Positions 1 through 6,321 of a stretch of DNA of 7,264 nt are shown here, in pieces (position 1 is the stretch's first letter; every line of letters starts with the position of its first letter). The stretch comes from QVMP01 sp047974325. GTDB lineage: Bacteria; Bacteroidota; Bacteroidia; Bacteroidales; Dysgonomonadaceae. The position numbers and the translations under genes were made by a program. Where the stretch lies: assembly GCA_047974325.1 (NCBI GenBank), contig JBKECE010000309.1, forward strand, positions 1 to 7,264, written 5' to 3'. The notes beneath the pieces were generated by a model. It was not told where the DNA came from. It ran no database searches and was given only the letters and a program-made list of their open reading frames with translations.

Positions 1-2
1 TT

Positions 3-125
3 TTGCGCGAACTGGAACAGGGAAAAGAAACACTGAAGATGGATAAGGTAAACCAGGTGTTAAAACTTATGGGAATGCAACTCGGTCCGGTACCCATGGA
101 CAGACAAAAACTGCTTGAATCATGA
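3..125 (+). CDS. HipB-like XRE-family antitoxin/regulator, C-terminal part (5' end outside window)
   Basis: Reading from position 3 gives 40 residues up to a TGA at 123-125, including LRELEQGKETLKMDKVN and MGMQLGPVP. This is the usual end of small HipB/Y4mF-type helix-turn-helix antitoxins, where the end of the HTH domain (RELE.GK.T..mdKVN.VL) leads into a short tail (G...GPVP). Known role of the family: it binds the HipA kinase toxin and represses its own operon. The N-terminus, start codon and promoter lie to the left of the window. The stop overlaps the ATG of the hipA remnant (ATG at 122-124), the normal coupled hipB-hipA arrangement. Because the toxin gene next to it is broken, this is probably an orphan antitoxin. 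The assignment rests on recognition of the motif, not on an alignment. Confidence 0.72.
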   Translation: MRELEQGKETLKMDKVNQVLKLMGMQLGPVPMDRQKLLES

Positions 126-343
126 AACAGGCCAGGATATTTATGAAAGATAATTTTGCCGGAACCCTTACCGAAGACGAGAACACTTAACAAACTTGCT
201 AACGAATACATATAAGATTGACGAAAATAGTACCCCAATGGCTCAACTTTATAGACACCTCTTTTTTGCCGCAGCAAATGAAAGAAGAATATAAATCGAT
301 AATCAACAAGCGAAAATCAATACTGGATCTGTCGAATTTTTAA
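122..343 (+). pseudogene. hipA: hipA toxin kinase remnant: first and last pieces only
   Basis: From ATG 122, MKQARIFMKDNFAGTLTEDEN resembles the start of HipA (a short beta strand, then xAGxLTE), but a TAA follows at 188-190 and another at 200-202. From about 230 the same reading frame (both positions are 2 modulo 3) gives PQWLNFIDTSFLPQQMKEEY and then KSIINKRKSILDLSNF, ending at TAA 341-343. That looks like a HipA C-terminus (WL.FI..SFL...K..Y..LI..R). HipA is normally a Ser/Thr kinase of about 430 residues, sometimes split in two genes; here the whole catalytic core is missing. The simplest reading is a large internal deletion that joined the two ends, followed by drift. No kinase activity is expected. 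Confidence is higher for 'broken gene' than for the exact family. Confidence 0.65.
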
Positions 344-344
344 T

Positions 345-655
345 TTGCATATTACATCTCAAGAAGCGTATGAAGGTAGAGCGACTGGTATTCCTACTAT
401 CCAAGATGAATTGCGTAAAAATGGTTCCCAGCTTGCCAGGATTGAAACAGATGAAGATAGAACCTACTTCTTGATAGAGATTCCTTGTAGAGATGGGTTT
501 GAAGGACCTGTTGAAGCGGTAAATGATAAGATAAATGATAATGCAAGGTTAGGGTTGTGATGAACCTCTCAATGCCAACCATTGACAGAATACTTAAATA
601 TCTTATTTCAAAGGAAGTAAATCTTGTTGAATATCAGGGTTCGCGAAAAACAGGT
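345..655 (+). pseudogene. COG2865-type (AlbA_2/AAA-4) ATP-binding regulator, frameshifted C-terminal remnant
   Basis: Two pieces in different frames resemble one protein family. The frame open to TGA 558-560 carries GRATGIPTIQDELRKNGSQ and TDEDRTYFLIEIPCRDGF, typical of the end of the ATP-binding domain of COG2865 'predicted transcriptional regulator/helicase' proteins (GRGTGIPTI...L..NGSP...ETDEDRTYFL..IP). A second frame from 560 to about 655 carries SMPTIDRILKYLISKEVN and LVEYQGSRKTG, which looks like the C-terminal winged helix (TI.R.L..L.....I.Y.GS.KTGGYY). The linker is shortened, the frame shifts between the pieces, the N-terminal several hundred residues are absent, and the last residues (GYY...) are lost just before the CRISPR array. 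No proper start is present (345 is a TTG inside the homologous region). Not expected to be functional. Confidence 0.65.
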
Positions 656-684
656 TGTAACATACAATCCAGTAGCCAATCCCG

Positions 685-1409
685 ATTGTGATTTGCTTTC
701 AAAATTGTATTTTTGACATATCTAGCACAGCTTCGGTGATAAATGGAGAAAGTCAAACTCAGTTGTGATTTGCTTTCAAAATTGTATCTTTGACATATCT
801 AGCACAGCTAGCCGGATATCCACCCCCGGTCTAGATAAGTTGTGATTTGCTTTCAAAATTGTATCTTTGACATATCTAGCACAGCCTGTTCCCAGTTAGA
901 TTCTGTGGTCCATCCGTTGTGATTTGCTTTCAAAATTGTATCTTTGACATATCTAGCACAGCTGACTCATTTGTCTGTCTTAATTGTTCTGAGTTGTGAT
1001 TTGCTTTCAAAATTGTATCTTTGACATATCTAGCACAGCATGTCCGGATTCTTTTGCAAACACTAAGTAGTTGTGATTTGCTTTCAAAATTGTATCTTTG
1101 ACATATCTAGCACAGCAGATGGATTACTTAACCCCTGAGCTTTTAAGTTGTGATTTGCTTTCAAAATTGTATCTTTGACATATCTAGCACAGCCTTAAAG
1201 CCTTATGTCAACGATGTCATATCGTTGTGATTTGCTTTCAAAATTGTATCTTTGACATATCTAGCACAGCCGTGTCCAAGGCATATGTCGACATCTGCCA
1301 GTTGTGATTTGCTTTCAAAATTGTATCTTTGACATATCTAGCACAGCAAAAGCACGCAATAACCCGCTGCTTTATTTGGTTGTGATTTGCTTTCAAAATT
1401 GTATCTTTG
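685..1409 (+). promoter_or_regulatory. Promoter inside every CRISPR repeat (Bacteroidota -33/-7 type)
   Basis: Repeat positions 24-31 read TATCTTTG, a full match to the Bacteroides -7 consensus TAnnTTTG. Exactly 19 bp upstream, repeat positions 1-4 read GTTG, close to the -33 box TTTG. The -7 boxes lie at 708-715 (TATTTTTG in repeat 1), 785-792, 862-869, 939-946, 1016-1023, 1093-1100, 1170-1177, 1247-1254, 1324-1331 and 1402-1409. Starts would fall near repeat positions 36-40, a few bases before each spacer. Repeat-borne promoters are established for Neisseria and Campylobacter type II-C arrays, where each crRNA is transcribed on its own. The use here is inferred from sequence and spacing. 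Confidence 0.6.
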
Positions 1410-1425
1410 ACATATCTAGCACAGC
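685..1425 (+). CRISPR. Type II-C CRISPR array, 10 repeats of 47 bp and 9 spacers
   Basis: Repeats start at 685, 762, 839, 916, 993, 1070, 1147, 1224, 1301 and 1379. Each is 47 bp, beginning GTTGTGATTTGC and ending TATCTAGCACAGC; the ends GTTGTG and CACAGC can pair with each other (one G-U). Repeats 2-10 are identical. Repeat 1 differs at position 1 (A for G) and position 27 (T for C). Spacers 1-8 are 30 bp; spacer 9 (1348-1378) is 31 bp. All spacers look unrelated and none has an obvious match elsewhere in the window by eye. The crRNA sense is the + strand, because the tracrRNA anti-repeat complements the 5' half of the repeat as written. The degenerate repeat 1 suggests that the left end is the older, leader-distal end, so growth would be at the cas2 side; this polarity is inferred. 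Confidence 0.97.
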
Positions 1426-1495
1426 ACGATATGCGTAAACAGCACAAATTCAACAGCTTAGTAGCTGTGTTAGAATTTAAAAATTAGGTTGTTTT
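1426..1495. other. Array-cas2 intergenic flank with imperfect hairpin and inverted half-repeat; candidate leader
   Basis: After repeat 10 there is no further repeat. The segment is AT-rich and contains an imperfect hairpin at 1446-1478 (AACAGCT, loop TAGT, AGCTGTGTT, flanked by AAATT and AATTT). Within it, 1464-1474 (GCTGTGTTAGA) is the reverse complement of the repeat end TCTAGCACAGC at 10 of 11 positions, and the remaining position would be a G-U pair in RNA. If the array grows on this side, this is where a leader or adaptation signal would sit. A leader role is inferred only from the degenerate repeat at the other end. Confidence 0.4.
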
Positions 1496-1531
1496 ATAAA
1501 TAAGCCCACTTCTTTTAGTGGGTTTATTTAT
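1496..1531. terminator. Terminator between converging array and cas operon
   Basis: Two 15-nt arms at 1496-1510 and 1517-1531 (core CCCACT / AGTGGG, outer AAATAA / TTATTT) flank a 6-nt loop TCTTTT. Fourteen of 15 pairs are Watson-Crick; the odd one (1504/1523) is G-U in a + strand RNA but C-A in a minus strand RNA, so the fold is slightly better for the array transcript. The arm sequence gives a T-rich 3' tail in both directions. It begins 5 nt beyond the cas2 stop codon and so can end both the pre-crRNA and the cas9-cas1-cas2 message. Confidence 0.8.
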
Positions 1532-1536
1532 GCTAT

Positions 1537-1869
1537 TTAAAATAGCTCTAACTGCTGAGGAATATGCCGTTCTTTAATTTCAGTTCTACCGGAAAAAATC
1601 TCCATTTGAGCAAATTGTTTGTCGGTTACACATATTATACCAACCTGCCCACTTGGAGGAAGCAATGCTTTTACTCTTTTGATATGAACTTCGGAATTTT
1701 CTCGAGAAGGACAATGCCGTAAGTAAATAGAGAATTGAAACATCGTAAAACCATCATTCATAAGATTTTTTCGAAACTTAGCATATTCTTTTCTCTCTTT
1801 CTGGGTTTCAGTTGGTAAATCAAATAATACAAGTACCCACATAACACGATATTCTGAAAAACGTTTCAT
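1537..1869 (-). CDS. cas2: CRISPR-associated endoribonuclease/integration subunit Cas2
   Basis: This is a 110-residue protein, the usual size for Cas2 of type II systems. The first beta strand VMWVLVLFDLPT carries the conserved Asp (D17) after the hydrophobic strand, followed by a ferredoxin-like pattern (RKEYAKFRKNLMNDGFTMFQ, then SIYLRHCPS). In adaptation, Cas2 acts as the central dimer of the Cas1-Cas2 integrase that inserts new spacers; the Asp is conserved from the nuclease fold but is not needed for integration in systems that have been tested. The gene starts with an ATG that overlaps the cas1 stop by 4 nt, implying translational coupling. It is the last gene of the operon and ends just before a stem-loop terminator. 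The C-terminus (HIPQQLELF) resembles the short tails of other type II-C Cas2 proteins. Confidence 0.95.
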   Translation of the reverse strand: MKRFSEYRVMWVLVLFDLPTETQKERKEYAKFRKNLMNDGFTMFQFSIYLRHCPSRENSEVHIKRVKALLPPSGQVGIICVTDKQFAQMEIFSGRTEIKERHIPQQLELF

Positions 1870-2768
1870 TTCACAACTGGATAAAGAATTTTGCGATTCT
1901 CTCCATTAAAGCATTTATACAAAGAAGACGTAGTCCACCCTACTGCGATCATCAAGGGACTTCGTTGGCCGTTAATGGTTACATCCAGCATCGGGATTGA
2001 TAACAATTCGGTTTTTGCTTTTTTATCCAAATTTTCTATACCATTATCAAACATCTTGACGACCAATCTATCAACAAATGGCCTGTAGGGTTCCATTATA
2101 TCATCAGCCAAACAATATGCATTGTAACGATTATGATGATGAATTCCAAGTGTTGGTATTAATCCACTTGAAACAAGTCCTCTTGCCACGGTTGCTCTAA
2201 GTATAGCATAGCCATAATTCAGAAGATTGTTAGGAGGTTCTCCTTCTCTATCTCTTTTAAATTTTGAAAAAAGATTTGCCCAATAATATGCCGCTGCACG
2301 AGCTTCCATATTATCCAGATCACCACTACGAACTTCGTCAATCCATTTAAACATATTTCGTACTTCAGTACCTCGGCACTCTTTTAAAACAACTGCCTGA
2401 TTCAGAATTTTTGATTGAATCGTCTGTTGCCAAAGTTGTTTCATTAAAGGGATAGAGGCATCTATCTGGTATCGAAAACGTTCATTTTGTGTGGTGTTTC
2501 CACACAAAGGTAAAAACAATCCGGCCGGCATATGGTTGCTATCACAAGTTAGCAGTGCAACATTATTCTCTAATAAGGATTCGAGAACTCCGTGTGTAAT
2601 TGTAACCTGTTTATTATCCAAAACTACAATACCAATATCTTCAATTGGCACAGTATTCTTTCCGCTTGCATCATCCATTCCATTGGCGTTTGGAATATTG
2701 ATTACAAGCTGAGCATTACGCAGGCTCAGAAAAGCTGGATTACCAAAATATAATGTGCGTTTTATCAT
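1866..2768 (-). CDS. cas1: CRISPR integrase Cas1 (type II)
   Basis: The 300-residue protein matches type II Cas1 in length and layout: an N-terminal beta domain of about 85 residues, then a helical catalytic domain. The metal ligands are visible as E155 (MEARAAAYYW), H211 (LGIHHHNRYNAYCLADD) and E226 (IMEPYRPFVDR). The spacings of 56 and 15 residues are the same as for E149, H205 and E220 of Streptococcus pyogenes Cas1. It catalyses the two transesterification steps that join a new spacer to the repeat ends, as a complex with Cas2. The start ATG overlaps the cas9 stop by 4 nt (ATGA at 2765-2768), and its own stop overlaps cas2 in the same way. No csn2 or cas4 is present beside it, as expected for subtype II-C. 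It appears intact. Confidence 0.97.
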   Translation of the reverse strand: MIKRTLYFGNPAFLSLRNAQLVINIPNANGMDDASGKNTVPIEDIGIVVLDNKQVTITHGVLESLLENNVALLTCDSNHMPAGLFLPLCGNTTQNERFRYQIDASIPLMKQLWQQTIQSKILNQAVVLKECRGTEVRNMFKWIDEVRSGDLDNMEARAAAYYWANLFSKFKRDREGEPPNNLLNYGYAILRATVARGLVSSGLIPTLGIHHHNRYNAYCLADDIMEPYRPFVDRLVVKMFDNGIENLDKKAKTELLSIPMLDVTINGQRSPLMIAVGWTTSSLYKCFNGENRKILYPVVK

Positions 2769-5700
2769 ACTTTTGTTATTTCTCCAAGAAGTGAAATCCT
2801 AACTTTAAGTGGATCATATTTAAATAATGTATCAATGCTTCGAATATTAAAAAACCGCCTGTCGGGTTTGTTTGACTGACTTATATCGTATTGTGTCAGA
2901 TTATGGAGACAAAACCTATAGGTTTTGGTAGAAATATTCTGAACCTTATATAAGCATTTTCCAATACAGGAATAATTTTTTTCATTGAGAGCCTCTTCCA
3001 ATGTTTCCGGATCTAGCCCTAAAACAAACATATCATTCTGTTGAAGACTTACTTCGAATTTCCAATCTGGTAGTGGAAGTTGTTTCAGAAATTCTTCCGA
3101 TAAATCTTCTGGTAAATTATCCCAAATCGCAGCCGGTTTTATAATAATAGTGGGAATGTTATATTTTTTTCGTTCTACAGCGTGCCAGAAAGTTACACAA
3201 TTCTCATGTCTCTTACCGTCTTTATCAATATAGATTGCGATATGATGGTTGTTATCTGGTACAACAAATCCATTTCTTACGGGTAACACGGCTTTATTCC
3301 CTGTAAAACATCTTACACTTTTAATTGCTGAATTATTAAATCGTATCGGATCATTAAATATTCCTTTCAAGTCGTAATTCCTCTCTTCAACTCTCTTTTT
3401 TATAATTTTCGCGATGCCCTTATCAACAATGGAATCAATTGTTTTATCAATTTTTTTCTTATCATCTTTCGAAGTAAACAGACATCCTTGTCCAATTCCT
3501 ATTTTATACTTAATTACATTTTCCTTCTGCAATATTCCTTTTGAATTATATCTCGAAATTTCTCCACTTATGCTTTCTGCATGTAAAGCCCCACGAGGTA
3601 TAATAATCTTCTTTTGAACCAATATTCTTTTTCCATCACGATGAATATATCGCTTACCAATTGTCGCAGCTTTTTTCCCACTCTTAAACGAAACAAAAAT
3701 AGGATCTACAGCCTTTTCAACTTCGGTAGTTGTAAAGTGTTGCTGTGAAAGAATGTATTTTTCGAGTTTAGTCAACCGTTCTCCGTATGCTTTGCTTTGT
3801 TTAGCATTAGGAGCAAAACTAACATCTTTTAATTCGTTCATATTATTGATTCGTTGAATAAAGCCTTGTTTTGTACAAGCTACAACTAATGCATCAATAG
3901 CATGATGGCGATGGTCCATTCGTTTACTCCAATCCTTAATTATCTCTTCATTGAAAAATTGTTCTTTATGTTCTCGTTCTTTAATTTCTGTAAGACCGGC
4001 CAATTGATATCTCTCGAAATTTAGATTACGCAACACTCTGTCCCATCCCCAAATACGCCGAATAAAATCGGTTACCGATCCACTCGTAGCGGTTACGTTA
4101 TAACAAACCGATGCTAAAATCTCTCGAGATTTTCTGGCTATATATTGACTCTCTCTCAATTGTCTATCAATAAAATCTGTTGGTATTTTATCTCCAGGAA
4201 TTAAAAGCCTTTCATACTTCGTTTTACTAATTTTCCGGTCTTTATACAGTTTTTCAATCCGCTCCAAATAAGCATTAAAATCAGGTTTATTTAACATATA
4301 ATCATAAGCCGTCTGATTGTTTTTTTCTTTATTACATTTACGACAAGCGCAAACTTTATTTGAAAAACTATCGTCAAAATAAACTGAACGAGGTAAAATG
4401 TGTTCTCGTTCCACATCAAATCCATTTAGAAATTCATTTACGCTAACCGGTTGTCCACAATAAAAACAGGTTTGTTGGGATTCAATCCATAATTTGTATT
4501 TTTGAATTCGGGAACGAGTTGGGGTAAGTTTATATTCCGATAATATTCGTGAAGCTATAATCTCATTTTCTTTTTTGGCCTTAGACATAGCCTTAAAGGT
4601 TTCGTTTCGCTCGTCTTTGCTTTGTTTCAGCTCTCTGGCCAATTCAACGCGTATCTCATCAAACCGCCCGAATTTATCCATCAACGCATTAACCACATTG
4701 ATCATTTGATTGAGAATTTTCTCCACTATGGGCTGTCTTAGTTCGTTTTTCTGAATGGGTTGAAGTTTCGACACCAATTCACGACATTGGTTTTCATCTT
4801 TGGTTAAACTGCTGCTATGATTGAAACCTGCGGCTTCACAAGCTTCGGAATATTTTAATCCTAATTCAAGATAGGGAATAATACGTCTCATAGACTTAGC
4901 AGACTTATTTGTATAACCCTGTTTAACGAAGTCCAACGCATATAAATTTTCGACAATCGATTGATCTGTTATATTGAATTTCTTTTTTAGAGCATTGGCA
5001 AGATCTTCTTTATCTTTAATAGAATATAGGAGGTGCCATAACCTATACAAAGGTTCGTCAAGATAATTGGTGGATACAATTTGCACAACCTCTCCCGTTT
5101 CAACATCTACCAAATTCGAATTTTCCAGTTGAATTTCAAATTTCAAAACATCTTGATATTCTTCTCCGATAGATTTTCTAATCCCATTTTTGGTTGTGTT
5201 GCCTTGTAATCCTTTTCCAATAGCTTTACCTCCCCACCAACCGTCCAATCTGCTGATTCCTAAAATTCGATAGAGATCAGAAAGGCCTAATATTTCATTA
5301 TTGTCAAGGTGGTTAAATATTGCCTGACGTTGTGATTGAGTTATAAATAATTCTTCTCCCCTTCTATTCTTCAGAACAAGATTATTGATACTTTCCCAAA
5401 TCTTACAAATTTGGGCTAATGGCGAACTTTTGGGTGCGACCTTTGGTCCGTCTATAATAATTCTACCTTCCTTATTCAAAAACTCTCGTTTTTCAAAATC
5501 ACATAAAGAGACAAGATGCTTGCAAGACTTCAAAAGTCTTTGATAAAAGATAATTTGATTTCGTATGAGGTCAATGTTGTCATCCGTAAAAACATGCGGA
5601 TAATATATCTTTTGACAGGCCATAATTTTATCGAATTCTTCCACATAAGCTTTCCGAGGAAATACTCTTTCTTTCGTACGAAAGGAAGAATCATTGGAGA

Positions 5701-6214
5701 GTTCTTCAAAAAAAAGCTGACCGATAGTAATGTTTCTTTTAATGATCTCTTTGTGCCGGGACAAAACGTTCTCAACATATTCTCGTTGCTTTTTATCATT
5801 ATTATCCTCACGAACACTTTTATATCCTCTTTTTTGGTTTATGTGGTAAAGCACCCGACCAATTTCCGGTAACGTTAGTCTTTCACTGACAGCTTTAGCA
5901 CGTAGCCCCCAAAGTTGTAGCTTTTCTAATTTAATTAATTCTTCATCGGGAAGCATCCCATAGATCCTGAAAAATTGAGTAAGTCTTGTTCTTCGCTGCT
6001 GATACCTGTCATAGCATTTTCGTTGCGTCCTTTTTAATGTTCGCGATGCATTTTTGGAAATAGCATTTCCTTTTGAAAACTCATCGGCGTCTTCAGTAGA
6101 AAGAGGTATTATTCTACTACCAATAGCCTCAATTCGAGTATTTTCGTTCTCTTCCGAAATTACAGCCCAACCTATGCTTGCTGTACCTAAATCAAGTCCC
6201 AAGATCTTTCTCAT
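2765..6214 (-). CDS. cas9: RNA-guided DNA endonuclease Cas9, subtype II-C
   Basis: The 1149-residue protein contains every Cas9 landmark. RuvC-I has D8 in GLDLGTASIGWAV. An Arg-rich bridge helix covers about 57-78 (RTLKRTQRK...RYQQRRTRL). A recognition lobe covers roughly 86-510, including YHINQKRGYKSVRED at 123-137. RuvC-II has E524 in FDEIRVELAREL. The HNH domain has the CFYC pair (C583, C586), H605 in VEREHILPRS, N619, and the second pair C624/C627 before N628, so it probably binds zinc. RuvC-III has H771 and D774 in HHAIDALVVA. The rest, from about 870, should be the wedge and PAM-interacting region. At 1149 residues it is shorter than the approximately 1,400-residue Cas9s of many Bacteroides and closer to compact II-C forms. 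Start: ATG just before MRKILGLDLG; no Shine-Dalgarno is seen, as is common in this phylum. It is the first gene of the operon, divergent from the tracrRNA. Confidence 0.98.
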   Translation of the reverse strand: MRKILGLDLGTASIGWAVISEENENTRIEAIGSRIIPLSTEDADEFSKGNAISKNASRTLKRTQRKCYDRYQQRRTRLTQFFRIYGMLPDEELIKLEKLQLWGLRAKAVSERLTLPEIGRVLYHINQKRGYKSVREDNNDKKQREYVENVLSRHKEIIKRNITIGQLFFEELSNDSSFRTKERVFPRKAYVEEFDKIMACQKIYYPHVFTDDNIDLIRNQIIFYQRLLKSCKHLVSLCDFEKREFLNKEGRIIIDGPKVAPKSSPLAQICKIWESINNLVLKNRRGEELFITQSQRQAIFNHLDNNEILGLSDLYRILGISRLDGWWGGKAIGKGLQGNTTKNGIRKSIGEEYQDVLKFEIQLENSNLVDVETGEVVQIVSTNYLDEPLYRLWHLLYSIKDKEDLANALKKKFNITDQSIVENLYALDFVKQGYTNKSAKSMRRIIPYLELGLKYSEACEAAGFNHSSSLTKDENQCRELVSKLQPIQKNELRQPIVEKILNQMINVVNALMDKFGRFDEIRVELARELKQSKDERNETFKAMSKAKKENEIIASRILSEYKLTPTRSRIQKYKLWIESQQTCFYCGQPVSVNEFLNGFDVEREHILPRSVYFDDSFSNKVCACRKCNKEKNNQTAYDYMLNKPDFNAYLERIEKLYKDRKISKTKYERLLIPGDKIPTDFIDRQLRESQYIARKSREILASVCYNVTATSGSVTDFIRRIWGWDRVLRNLNFERYQLAGLTEIKEREHKEQFFNEEIIKDWSKRMDHRHHAIDALVVACTKQGFIQRINNMNELKDVSFAPNAKQSKAYGERLTKLEKYILSQQHFTTTEVEKAVDPIFVSFKSGKKAATIGKRYIHRDGKRILVQKKIIIPRGALHAESISGEISRYNSKGILQKENVIKYKIGIGQGCLFTSKDDKKKIDKTIDSIVDKGIAKIIKKRVEERNYDLKGIFNDPIRFNNSAIKSVRCFTGNKAVLPVRNGFVVPDNNHHIAIYIDKDGKRHENCVTFWHAVERKKYNIPTIIIKPAAIWDNLPEDLSEEFLKQLPLPDWKFEVSLQQNDMFVLGLDPETLEEALNEKNYSCIGKCLYKVQNISTKTYRFCLHNLTQYDISQSNKPDRRFFNIRSIDTLFKYDPLKVRISLLGEITKV

Positions 6215-6233
6215 GATTTATTTATTAGATATT

Positions 6234-6241
6234 CAAATATA
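6234..6241 (-). promoter_or_regulatory. Candidate -7 box of the cas9-cas1-cas2 promoter
   Basis: On the minus strand these bases read TATATTTG, a full match to TAnnTTTG, 19 nt before the cas9 ATG. No good TTTG lies 19-21 bp upstream, so the -33 element is weak (TATT at 19 bp). A start about 6 nt downstream would give a leader of only some 10-13 nt. Confidence 0.45.
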
Positions 6242-6285
6242 GTATTTTCGATTAATAAAAAATAATTTATACAAAATAATCGTAT

Positions 6286-6295
6286 AAAATTGTAT
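6286..6295 (+). repeat. Repeat-like 10-mer upstream of tracrRNA, inverted copy of the anti-repeat core
   Basis: AAAATTGTAT here is identical to CRISPR repeat positions 17-26 and is the exact reverse complement of 6322-6331 (ATACAATTTT), the 5' end of the tracrRNA anti-repeat. The two arms are separated by 26 nt. It overlaps the proposed -33 box of the tracrRNA promoter (ATTG, 6289-6292). The intergenic region is very AT-rich, so a chance match is possible. Confidence 0.5.
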
Positions 6296-6319
6296 GGAAT
6301 AAGAAAATTACTATTTTTG
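6289..6319 (+). promoter_or_regulatory. tracrRNA promoter (ATTG - 19 bp - TATTTTTG)
   Basis: A -7 box TATTTTTG at 6312-6319 fits TAnnTTTG, and ATTG at 6289-6292 stands 19 bp upstream as the -33 box. Both boxes and the spacing are identical to those in CRISPR repeat 1 (ATTG at 685-688, TATTTTTG at 708-715). A start 4-7 nt downstream falls at about 6323-6326, right at the 5' end of the anti-repeat. That agreement supports the call. Confidence 0.65.
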
Positions 6320-6321
6320 CA

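Noticed and set aside
397..582. Minus-strand 61-residue frame opposite the COG2865 remnant
   Set aside because: Shadow of the + strand remnant, with no recognisable family.
653..684. GTTGTAACATACAATCC before repeat 1 as an eleventh, degenerate repeat
   Set aside because: Only the first five bases agree with the repeat, and it is 32 bp, not 77 bp, from repeat 1.
1194..1300. Apparent similarity between spacers 7 and 8 (ATGTC-rich stretches)
   Set aside because: The shared stretch is short and interrupted; not enough to claim related targets.
1445..1452. TGAATTTG on the minus strand as a promoter reading into the array from the cas2 side
   Set aside because: It matches TAnnTTTG at only 7 of 8 bases, would give antisense crRNA, and conflicts with the tracrRNA orientation.
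1238..1453. Minus-strand 71-residue reading frame with repeated CCARYVKDTILKANHN
   Set aside because: It is only the CRISPR repeats read on the other strand; the repeated peptide has the array period.
5516..5872. 118-residue + strand and 95-residue minus-strand frames inside cas9
   Set aside because: They lie wholly within the well-supported cas9 recognition-lobe coding region in other frames and have no family resemblance.
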